Shown: positions 21,045 to 31,269 of the stretch, piece by piece
Layout: every line of letters begins with the position of its first letter
How positions within the stretch are numbered: position 1 is the first letter of the stretch
Assembly (NCBI RefSeq): GCF_002575655.3
Contig: NC_053040.3
Location: 224,888,628 to 224,952,627, forward strand
DNA: 64,000 nucleotides
Reading direction: 5' to 3'
Source: Aegilops tauschii subsp. strangulata
Lineage: Eukaryota > Streptophyta > Magnoliopsida > Poales > Poaceae
Position numbers and translations under genes: made by a program
The notes under the pieces: generated by a model
Databases searched by the model: none
What the model was told of the DNA's origin: nothing
Seen by the model: only the letters and a program-made list of their open reading frames with translations

Positions 21045-24000
21045 TCAATTGTGTTGTTGGCCTGAAGCTTCCGGATCATCCCTTTCCGCTCCTCCATCCT
21101 GTTCCCTGTCCTGGAAGGTTGATGATGACCAGTCAATGCCACTCAAAGCTTCAAATTCAGCTTCATCATCAATTAATCCGGCCGGGTCAACTTCAGGGGC
21201 GAAGGTATGCTTACGAATTGGAGGGATCTGGCTGATCACTTCATAATGCGGCGTTGGAATCCTCCGATTTTCAGCGTCATAACCCGGATGATACTTGGTA
21301 AGATCCGTGTCATCAGCAATCAGGGTCGCCACAGGGCGTATTTCCTTAACACAAGTGGTGAAGTCCTCCTGTCCAAAAGGTGTGCCGTCCTCCTTTAAGC
21401 TTGGATACCCAATGGCGATGTCGGCCGGGTCTAGCTCCGGTAGCCACGCCTTGGCCCGGCTTAATGCAGCTACGGCTCCGGCTCTCGCAGAAGATCGCCC
21501 TAATTCCTTAAACCGCTGGGGTAGCACAGCAATCCGCTTTAATACATCTGACAGGAGAGTGGGAACTTCATTTGACAGGGCCACTGCGGCTAAAGCACGT
21601 TGAGACCTGGTGTAGAGTTGCTCCACCAGCGTATAAACCGCCTTCAGCTTTATCAACATACTTTGGTTCAGATTGGAACTCCTGGGCCCTGCATTACAAT
21701 GTTAGGTGAGTTGATGACAATATTATGCTCATTTGACAGACTCACATATCTAACACTAGCAGAATAGCTTACCAAAGATTGATGAGACCATCTGAGATAT
21801 ATGGCGTTTTAAACCGGATAGTTCGGCGGTTGCTTCTACAAGATCCGACTCTGCCTTCTCAGCTCGGTTGATCAAGGCGCTCTTTTCATCAGCCCAGGCC
21901 TTCTTCTCCACTTCAAAGCCTTTTTCAGTTTTTCTTGTTCAGATACGCTGAACTCGGATTTGGAGTTGGCTTTTTTAGTTTCAATCTCCTGAGCTTCCAG
22001 GCGGTTCTTCAAGTCAGATATTTCCGATTCAAATTGACTATTGATGGCCTGTACAAATACCGGGTCAAAATCAGGGTTTTCATGAGGCAATATTAAGTCC
22101 CAAGTCTTTTGCAAGCAATAACACTTGGCACTTGGGGACTAATGTATACTGAAGAATTTTTGCTTACAGTGGCGGTTCATGATAGTAAGTCCCAAGCACT
22201 TTGCAAGCAAAGATACTTGGCACTTGGGGGCTAATGCATATTGCGGTTACAAAGTGTTTCATTTACTTCAAGCATGATAAGGACCGGCTCAAACATGTTA
22301 CTTAAGCCGGCCCTTGGGGACTACGAAATAAGCCGGGTTTTTTTTTCTGTATCTTAAATTCACATAAATTACTAATATTGCTAAATTTGTTTCTAAAGTC
22401 TACAGCATATTCATCATAAGCAATAGACTTGGGGGCTGGCATGGTAAGGATAAATGAATGTGGAGAAAAGGTTGTACCTCAAATTTCTGATACATTTGCT
22501 TCACCATATCAATTCCGGTGTCATGACTGCTACGCACTTGTCTCATATAGCCAGAAAAGACTTCGCCAATACTCATATGAGTATACTCAGTGACGTCAAA
22601 TTTAACCCGGCGGCGTTCCAGAAGTTCATCCTTGGCAGAACATTTGGCCAGCACGGTTGGTCTCCCCGGCTCAGTAAAGCCGGTCTTGGTGATTTCAACA
22701 TCAGCATCTTGAGGATCATCCGTACTGGCAAGGCTAGGGACTTCCGGGTTTTCAGAACCATCGACGGCTCGCTTGACAGGCGGGTCAGCAGTGGGCGTCG
22801 GTATATCATGAGCTGGCTCAGGCGGAGGCTCATGAGTGGAGGCTTCAGGGGCGGCCGTTCCAAGTTCCGGCTCATTTAAGATCGGCTCTTCGGCCGGCTT
22901 GTTCTTCTTCGCCCTCTTGCTGGGCTTTGCGTGGCCACTGCATAAGATCAAAAGGTCAGTACAAGTGTAGTAAATTGAAATGAATACAGGTTAAGCAGGT
23001 TATCATTACCCTAGAGCGGTTTTAAAAGCCGGCATATTGGACTGCATTGATTCGCTAGAAGAAGGTGAAGTTTTCTGATAATTTGAGTCAGAAGAATTGA
23101 GTGGTTGACAAGTGAGACCCGCCAAAGGATAAAAGGGATATAAATCGGAAGTGACCTCGTTCTGGCGCTTTCTTGGTGCATTGGGTAAGCCGGAGGAGAG
23201 TTCCGCATCTTTACTGGTCCGGGTCTGCCTCCGGCTCTCATGAATCTGCCGCTTTAAAAGAAATTGAGGATCGTGATAAGCTAAGGGATGTGAAAATCTT
23301 ACTTTTCGGGTTACTCTTCGGATTTTCTGTCTTGGCAAAGGCTCGGAGTCGGAAGAAATGATAGTTACATCTTCAGCTTTTCCATGACTAGTTCCCGTGT
23401 CTTCCTGCTGATAACCAGTGTCAATAAGGTAATTAAAAAGGAGCCAAGAGATTCAAGGGCTACCTCCGAATCAGAGGTATCTTCTAAATGAAGCAAATCT
23501 GAGGCGCTGGGCTTGTTCCCCTTCTTCTTGGCAGCGGCCTTCCGGGCGGCTTTCTTGGCCTTTCTGGCTCTCTTTGCAGCTTCATGATCATACTTGGCCT
23601 TCCAAAATTCGTCAGTGGCCTGCAAATTACAACAAGAGTTTTGAGTAAGGATAAAACTTTCAAAGGTGAAAGTAAAAATGCTTAAAATTAGCTGCTTACC
23701 GCTGGAGCCGGGTTAGCTTTGCAGAAAGGACTTAAGCCTACTTTGCCACAGTCTGCCAGGCTCTCATTCAGGAGTGACTTTGTCATATCGTCAATGACGT
23801 CTTCAGGTAAATCATCAGGGCTGTGCCGCAAAGGATCATTTTTCTGGCCTGTGTAGTCGCACATCAAACCAGGGCGGTGGCTCAGTGGGATAACCCACCA
23901 GGCAAGCCAAACCCGGACCAGATCGATGCCATTTAAGCCATTCCCCAGAAGAGCCTTGACTTTACTCAGGGTGGGGGAAAGTTTCTGGCGTTCAACAGGA

Positions 24001-25191
24001 GACAGTTTATCCGGTAGAGGATGGGTAGACTCGAGGCGCAGGGCGCGAAAGCCGGGCAGAGGGTTCTCACCAGCCGAAGAAGTATCTTGATAATAGAACC
24101 ATGTCTGGTCCCAGTCCTTGGGGTGACTCGGTGGATTGGCATACGGAAAAATGCAGTCTCTCCGTCGCTGGATTGAGATCCCACCAAGTTCCAAGCTAGG
24201 CCCGTTGGCACGTTCATTCTGGCGGTTCAAGTAAAATAATTCTCTAAAGAGCAGCAAATTGGGTTCTTCTCCAAGGTACACCTCACAGAACACTTGGAAG
24301 TTGCAGATGTTAGACACAGAGTTGGGCCCAATGTCTTGAGGTCGGAGGTCAAAAAAGTGCAGGACGTCTCTAAAAAACTTTGAGCCGGGTGGAGAAAAAC
24401 CCCGGTGCATGTGATCAGTAAAGACGATGACTTCCCCTTCTTTGGGTTGAGGTTTTTCCTCTGTTGGATCAGGAGCACGGTAGGACATGATTTCCTTCTT
24501 TGGCAGATAGCGAATCTTCACAAAATCAGCAAGTGTGTTTTCCGTGACGATGGATTTGACCCAATTGCATGTAACGGGTGCTTTGGGTGCTTTAGGCGGC
24601 ATTTTGAAGATGGAAGCCTAACAAAGAGTGAAATTGCCGGTTTAAACTTAAGCCGGAGAACAAGTATTACAATACATATTCAAAGTGGCGGCTTACAAAG
24701 GGGTCTAATGGTATATGGCTTATTATGTCAGGTTATTTAAACCGCCATGGGTGGTCAGGATTATCGATTGAGCATTGCCTTTCTAAACCGGTGATAAGAG
24801 TCGCCATGGCTAGGTGGATCTAACAAATACAGTTTTTGCCTAAGTGTTTGAAAACAAGTTTCACAGATCGCAATCATTTTTTCGGATCAACGGATGCTCA
24901 GAAAAGGAAAAATATTCTAGACCTAACAAACCAATACAGAGGAGTTCATCAGTTCTGAAGAGGCCTTTGTACAAGAAAAGGGGGTCTACTAGCATCTGAA
25001 ATGGATGCGAAACAGTTACCGCATGAGCTTTATATTTCTTTTAGATCAAAAGAGGGTGCGGTGGAGAAACTACGAAGAAACTGCGATGAACTATGAAGAA
25101 CACAGAGGAACTTGAAAACCCTAATGCGGATCTGAGGAGCGGGAAGGCGAAGACTTACAGCTGCAGATCTACCACGGAGGGTCGCCGCCAT
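21045..25191 (-). pseudogene. antisense eight-exon gene of the Tat-lineage element (gypsy-type 'transposase-like' protein)
   Basis: Exons inferred on the minus strand: 25191-25159, 24617-23700, 23619-23464, 23407-23303, 23251-23010, 22937-22478, 22105-21773, 21688-21045. All seven introns are GT-AG and the phases agree, giving about 963 residues if one missing base near 21920 (exon 7) is allowed for. Exon 1 encodes MAATLRGRSAA. Exon 2 carries the domain labelled in Pfam as a putative gypsy-type transposon domain (RGFSPPGSKFFRDVLHFFDL, WFYYQDTS). Later exons give a Lys/Ala-rich basic helix, acidic linkers, a coiled coil (SEISDLKNRLEAQEIETKK) and a C-terminal helical domain. Grande-type elements are known to carry a gene in this position and orientation. 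Its role is not established; it is not a known transposase. A TATA box lies 144 bp upstream. Confidence 0.7.
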
Positions 25192-25334
25192 TCTCTGGAC
25201 TGATTCAGGTTGATGCAGCGGCCGAGGTCGAGGAAGACGAGGTGCTCTGCGGCGGCGGCGGAGCTCGAGTGGCAGTAGGGTTGCGAGAGGAAGAAGACGA
25301 GGAAAGGGGAGAATGAGGAAGACCTGGTCGTGCC

Positions 25335-25342
25335 TATTTATA
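25335..25342 (-). promoter_or_regulatory. TATA box of the antisense gene
   Basis: Reads TATAAATA on the minus strand (CCCTTATAAATAGGCACG), 144 bp before the ATG at 25191, inside the Tat-lineage element. It implies transcription opposite to the LTR promoter. Confidence 0.6.
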
Positions 25343-25624
25343 AGGGAAGACTGATAAGTGGGCGCGAAAAACGAGGAGGCCGAAAATATAATTATCCAAC
25401 TATAAAGATGCCTCGATTCTCGGGATGGTTATTAAGATAAAAGATCTGTTGAGATACGTTGGGCAAAACGTTCATTAATGGCAGATGACGTCATGGCGGG
25501 TGACCATAAATCCAAAGGATGACTTCATGGCGGGTTACAAAAATTTTATACAAGAGAAGAGCAGAAGATTTTGCTTCAGTATTGAAGATTGACATGAACC
25601 GGTTCAAATCAATCTGGGGCCTAA

Positions 25625-25887
25625 TGTTGGGGATATAACTGTTAGGTATGACCCGCCCAGGAGGGGCCGGGTTATACCTACGAAGACTCTTGAAGCCCAA
25701 GACCGAGTTTGAAGATGGCGGTTTAGTTAAGGGCCCGAAGCCAACAGGCGACTTAAGGCCCGTAGTGATAAACCGCCGTAATGGTATGACTTGTATTATA
25801 AGGCAAGCTTAACTAGACACCGAGCCGGACACAGTATATGAGCCGGCCGGGACTCTGTAGGCCGCAGGGCGTCAACCCGTGTATATA
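25625..25887 (+). repeat. truncated 3' LTR of the Tat-lineage element
   Basis: Matches the first 263 bp of the 5' LTR with few changes, then switches at GTGTATATA to Sabrina-like LTR sequence. About half of the LTR (256 bp) is missing. Confidence 0.85.
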
Positions 25888-27347
25888 ATTATTTTTCGGA
25901 CTAACCTATTAACCGAAGGCCCAGTGCAAATTGTTGTTTTTTTGCCTATTTCAGTGTTTCACAGAAAAGGAATATCAAACGGAATGAAACCTTCGCGAGG
26001 ATCGTTTTTGGAACAAACGAAATCCAGGAGACTTGGAGTGGACGTCAAGGAAGCAACAAGGCGGCCACGAGGCAGGAGGGCGCGCCCCCACCCTCGTGGG
26101 CCCCTCGTAGCTCCACTGACCTACTTCTTTCACCTATATATACTATTATACCCTGAAAACATCCAGGGGAGCCACGAAACCACTTTTCCACCGCCGCAAC
26201 CTTTTGTACCTGTGAGATCCCATCTTGGGGCCTTTTCCGGTGCTCCGCCGGAGGGGGATTCGATCACGGAGGGCTTCTACATCAACGCCATAGCCTCTCC
26301 GATGATGTGTGAGTAGTTTACCACAGACCTTCGGGTCCATAGTTATTAGCTAGATGGCTTCTTCTCTCTCTTTGGATCTCAATACAAAGTTCTCCTCGAT
26401 CTTCTTGGAGATCTATTCAATGTAATACTTTTTGCGGTGTGTTTGCCGAGATCCGATGAATTGTGGGTTTATGAACTTGATTATCTATGAATATTATTTG
26501 ATTCTTCTCTGAATTCTTATATGCATGATTTGATATCTTTGCAAGTCTCTTTGAATTATCGGTTTAGTTTGGCCTACTAGATTGATCTTTCTTACAATGG
26601 GAGAAGTGCTTAGCTTTGAGTTCAATCTTGCGGTGCTCGATCCCAGTGACAGAAAGGGAAACGACACGTATTGTATTATTTCCGTCGAGGATAAAAAGAT
26701 GGGTTTTATATCATATTGCTTGAGTTTATCCCTCTACATCATGTCATCTTGCCTAATGCGTTACTCCGTTCTTATGAACTTAATACTCTATATGCATGTT
26801 GGATTGCGGTCGATGTGTGGATTAATAGTAGTAGATGCAGAATCGTTTCAGTCTACTTGACACGGGGGTGATGCCTATATTCATGATCATTGCCTTAGAT
26901 ATCAGCATAACTATGCGCTTTTCTATCAATTGCTCGGCAGTAATTTGTTCACCCACCGTAATATATGCTATCTTGAGAGAAGCCACAAGTTAAACCTATG
27001 GCCCCGGGTCTACTTTATATCATATAAGTTTCCAATCTACAATTCTAGTTTACTATTTATTTCGCAATCTTTATTTTCCAATCTATACAACCAAAAATAC
27101 CAAAAATATTTATCGTATTATCTTTATCAGATCTCACTTTTGCAAGTGGCCATGAAGGGATTGACAGCCCCTTTATCGGGTTGGTTGCAAGGTTCTTGAT
27201 TGTTTGTGCAGGTACTAGGCAATTTGCGTGTAGTCTCCTACTGGATTGATACCTTGGTTCCCAAAAACTGAGGGAAATACTTACGCTACTTTGCTGCATC
27301 ACCCTTTCCTCTTCAAGGGAAAACCAACGCATGCTCAAAAGGTAGCA
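25888..27347 (+). repeat. Sabrina-like 5' LTR, second part
   Basis: Resumes 94 bp before the insertion point rather than at a 5-bp duplication, then continues to the LTR end AAGGTAGCA. A TATA box (TATATATA, 26135-26142) marks the likely promoter. The small ORF at 25879-26316 is LTR sequence, not a gene. Confidence 0.85.
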
Positions 27348-27358
27348 AGAAGGATTTA

Positions 27359-27377
27359 TGGCGCCATTGCCGGGGAG
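27359..27377 (+). other. primer-binding site of the Sabrina-like element
   Basis: TGGCGCCATTGCCGGGGAG, 11 bp after the LTR end. The related element at 46172 has nearly the same motif at 47689-47707. Confidence 0.7.
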
Positions 27378-27565
27378 ATCTACGCACAAGTCAAGACATA
27401 CCAAGTACCCATAACAAACTCTTATCCCTCGCATTACATTATTTTCCATTTGCCTCTCGTTTTCCTCTCCCCACTTCACCTTTGCCGTTTTATTCGCCCT
27501 TTTCCGTTCGCTTCCTTCCGCTTGCCTCTTGTGTGTCCATGTGTTAGGTTGTTTGTTTTACCATA

Positions 27566-28382
27566 ATGGCTAGTCCTTATATCATTGTTAGTACTCCCGA
27601 TCATGAAGTTCTTAATTTTAAACAAAGGGAGGGAGAAAATCTAAAAGATGCTTGGTACAGAATTTGCAATGCTCAGAATAGATCCACTAGGAAGCAATCT
27701 ACTTCCGTTTTTCTTCGCAATTTTTATGTAGGCATCACTCCTTGGAACAGATTTATTCTTGACACCATTACCGGAGGGAATTTCCTGGGTAGCCATACTT
27801 TTCATTCTTATAATGCTATGATAGATTTGTTTGGCCCACCACCTCTTTTGGTTAATGGAACTATTTTAACTTTGGAACATGTGATGCAAAGGCTTGAAAT
27901 TATTGAAAATAAAGTTGCCACTGTAGAGTTAATCGAGAATTTGGATAAAAAGATCCACAACCAAATTACCCAATATGGATCTAAGGTAGGAGTTACTCTG
28001 AATTTTTTTCGAAAAAAATGACCCATAGTTAATGAAAAGATAGATCAAGATTCCACTAGAATTGATAAACTTGAGGATATTATTACCAACTTAGGGTCCG
28101 CCTTTTCTGCCGTAAGAAACACTTCAAATCCTCCTACTACCAAAGTTGGCCAAATTTATGTATGTTCCTAAAAATAAGGGTGAATCTTCTAGTAAGGAAA
28201 ATGCGGATCTCAAATCAATAAGTGTTCACCCCAACTTTTTCGCTATCATTAAGGAACCTTTTGCTACAAATGACTTTCTTGATTTCTTGCCTAGGAGTTT
28301 GATCATTAATAAAAAGAAGGAAACTCCTAAGGGTTATAAGTGTTCAATTGAAGAATTGCCAACCAAAGATGACAATACTTAG
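27566..28382 (+). pseudogene. Gag-like gene of the Sabrina-like element
   Basis: The frame starts ATGGCTAGTCC and encodes a short helical protein (EGENLKDAWYRICNAQNRS, FYVGITPWNRFILDTITGG) related to capsid regions of Triticeae gypsy elements, followed by a coiled-coil stretch (MQRLEIIENKVATVELIENL). It breaks at about 27996-28021, where the normal sequence degenerates and a TGA appears. The same frame resumes (PIVNEKIDQDSTRIDKLEDI), shifts by one near 28146, and ends at 28382 after SVHPNFFAIIKEPFATNDFL. No zinc knuckle, protease or polymerase follows. As the only gene in the internal domain, it marks a non-autonomous element. Confidence 0.65.
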
Positions 28383-31230
28383 ATCTATTCTTGTTTTTAT
28401 GCCTAGCTAGGGGCGTTAAACGATAGCGCTTGTTGGGAGGCAGCCCAATTTTATTTTTGTTCCTTGCTTTTTGTTCCTGTTTAGTAATAAATAATTCATC
28501 TAGCCTCTGTTTAGATGTGGTTTTATGTTTTAATTAGTGTTTGTGCCAAGTAGAACTAATAGGATCTTCTTGGATGATAGTTGTTTGATCTTGCTGAAAA
28601 AGACAGAAACTTTATGCTCACGAATATAATTGTTAAAATTCACCAAAACATGATAAAATACCAATTCGTTTTGCAGTATATCAATATACATATTATCCAG
28701 GTTGCCCTAGTTTTTCAGAATTTTTGGAGTTCCAGAAGTATTCGAACAAATCAGATTTCTACAGACTGTTCTGTTTTTGACAGATTTTGTTTTTCGTGTG
28801 TTGTTTGCGTATTTTGATGAATATATGGATAGTATCGGGGGTATGAACCATAGAGAAGTTTGAATACAGTAGGTTTAACACCAATATAAATAAAGAATGA
28901 GTTCATTACAGTACGTTAAGGTGGTGGTTTGTTTTCTTATACTAACGGAGCTCATGAGATCTTCTGTTGAGTTTTTTGTTGTGAAGTTTTCAAGTTTTTG
29001 GGTAAAGATTTGATGGACTATGGAATAAAGGAGTGGCAAAGCCTAAGCTTGGGGATGCCCAAGGCACCCCAAGGTAAAATTCAAGGTCAACCAAAAGCCT
29101 AAGCTTGGGGATGCCCCGGAAGGCATCCCCTCTTTCGTCTTCGTCTATCGGTAACTTTACTTGAGGCTATATTTTTATTCACCACATGATATGTGTTTTG
29201 CTTGGAGCGTCTTGTATGATTTGAGTCTTTGCTTTTTAGTTTACCACAATCATACTTTCTATACACACCTTTTGGGAGAGATACACATGAATCAGAATTT
29301 ATTAGAATACTTTATGTGCTTCACTTATATCTTTTGAGCTAGATAATTTTGCTCTAGTGCTTCACTTATACCTTTTTAGAGCACGGTGGTGGTTTTATTT
29401 TATAGAAATTGTTGATCTCTCATGCTTCACTTATATTATTTTGAGAGTCTTTTAGAACATCATGGTAATTTGCATTGGCTATAAAATTAGTCCTAATATG
29501 ATAGACATCCAAGATGGTATAATAAAAACTTTCATACAGAGTGCATAGAATACTATGATACTTGATAATTGTTTTGAGATATAAAGGTGGTAATGTTAGA
29601 GTCATGCTAGTTGGGTAATTGTGGAATTGAGAAATACTTGTGTTGAGGATTGCAAGTCCCGTAGCATGCACGTATGGTAAACGTTGTGTGACAAATTTGA
29701 AGCATGGGGTGTTCTTTGATTGCTTTCCTTATGAGTGGCTGTCCGGGACGAGCGATGGTCTTTTCCTACCAATCTATCCCTTTAGGGGCATGCGTAGTAG
29801 TACTTTGCTTCGAGGGCTAATAAACTTTTGTAATAAGTATATGAGTTCTTTATGACTAATGTGAGTCCATGGATTATACGCACTCTTACCTTTTCGCAAT
29901 TTGCTAGCCTCTACGGTACCGTGCATTGCCCTTTCTCACCTCGAGAGTTGGTGCAAACTTCGCCGGTTCATCCAAACCCCGTGATACGATACGCTCTATC
30001 ACACATAAGCATCCTTATATCTTCCTCAAAACAACCACCATACCTACCTATTATGGCATTTCCGTAGCCATTCCAAGATATATTGCCATGCAACTTTCCA
30101 CCGTTCCGTTTATTATGACACGCTCCATCATTGTCATATTGCTTTGCATGATCATGTAGTTTACATCGTATTTGTGGCAAAGCCACCCTCATAATTCTTT
30201 CATACATGTCGCTCTTGATTCATCGCATATCCTGGTACACCACGGGAGGTATTCACATAGAGTCATATTTTGTTTTAAGTATCGAGTTGTAATTCTTGAG
30301 TTGTAAATAAATAAAAGTGTGATGATCATCATTATTAGAGCATTGTCCCATGTGAGGAAAGGATGATGGAGACTATGATTCCCCCACAAGTCGGGATGAG
30401 ACTCCAGACGAAAAAAAAGGAGGCCAAAGAAGCCAAATAAAAAAAGACGCCAAAGAAGCCCAAACAAAAAAATGAGAGAAAAAAGAGAAGGGACAATGTT
30501 GCTATTGTTTTTCCACACTTGTGCTTCAAAATGGCACCATGATCTTCATGATAGAGAGTTTCTTATTTTGTCACTTTCATATACTAGTGGGAATTTTTCA
30601 TTATAGAACTTGGCTTGTATATTTCAATGATAGGCTTCCTCAAAATTCCCTAGGTCTTCGTGAGCAAGCAAGTTGGATGCACACCCACTTAGTTTCTTTT
30701 GATGAGCTTTCATATATTTAATCCGTTGCATGGCAATCCCTACTCCTCGCATTGACATCAATGGATGGGCATCTCCATAGCCCGTTGATTAGCCGCGTCA
30801 ATGTGAGACTTTCTCCTTTTTTGTCTTCTCACATAAACCCCATCATCATATGCTATTCCACCCATAGTGCTATGTCCATGGCTTGCGCTCATGTATTGCG
30901 TAAGGGTTGAAAAGGTTGAAGCGCGTTAAAAGGTATGAACCAATTGCTCGGCTTGTCATCGGGGTGTGCATGATGGGAGCATTTTGTGTGAAGAAAATGA
31001 AGCATGGCCAAACTATATGATTTTGTAGGGATAAGCTTTCTTTGGCTATGTTATTTTGATAAGACATAATTGCTTGGTTAGCATGCACGAATATTACTAT
31101 TTTTATGTCAATATTAAAACTTTGTCTAGAATCTTTTGGATCTAAACATTCATGCCACAATAAAGAGAATTACATTGAAAAAATTATGTTAGGTAGCATT
31201 CCACATCAAAAAATTTGTTTTTATCATTTA
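28383..31230 (+). other. non-coding internal domain of the Sabrina-like element
   Basis: No coding potential recognised. It contains AGCGCTTGTTGGGAGGCAGC at about 28424 and a roughly 570-bp module (28590-29160) shared with the element at 46172. That module ends in the GGGGATGCC hairpin, followed by short repeats of CTTCACTTATATCTTTTGAG at 29319, 29360 and 29424. Confidence 0.6.
29107..29130 (+). other. perfect hairpin, 9-bp stem, in the Sabrina-like internal domain
   Basis: GGGGATGCC (29107-29115), loop CCGGAA, GGCATCCCC (29122-29130), preceded by AAGCTT as in the polypurine tract. Related hairpins lie at 48591-48614 and 50036-50059 in the other element. Confidence 0.75.
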
Positions 31231-31269
31231 CCTACTCGAGGACGAGTAGGAATTAAGCTTGGGGATGCT
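31231..31269 (+). other. PPT-adjacent hairpin and polypurine tract of the Sabrina-like element
   Basis: Hairpin CCTACTCG / loop AGGA / CGAGTAGG (31231-31250, 8-bp perfect stem) directly followed by AATTAAGCTTGGGGATGCT (31251-31269), the plus-strand priming tract before the 3' LTR. Confidence 0.75.

Larger units (their letters stand above)
12806..25887 (+). mobile_element. Tat-lineage Ty3/gypsy retrotransposon with antisense gene
   Basis: Starts TGTTGGGAATATAAC. The 5' LTR is 12806-13324; the 3' LTR starts at 25625 and is cut short at 25887. The primer-binding site is followed by gag-pol (13413-19870), a tandem-repeat spacer, then an antisense spliced gene (25191-21045). Duplicated RNase H-like region, no chromodomain and an antisense ORF are hallmarks of Tat/Grande-type elements. 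I do not give a family name. Confidence 0.85.

Noticed and set aside
21207..22879. Plus-strand ORFs (for example 21295-21603, 22454-22879)
   Set aside because: They are the opposite strand of the antisense gene exons, whose splice phases are consistent.
27566..31269. Hidden reverse transcriptase or integrase in the Sabrina-like element
   Set aside because: No YxDD, DDE or zinc-finger motif could be found in any frame between gag and the polypurine tract.
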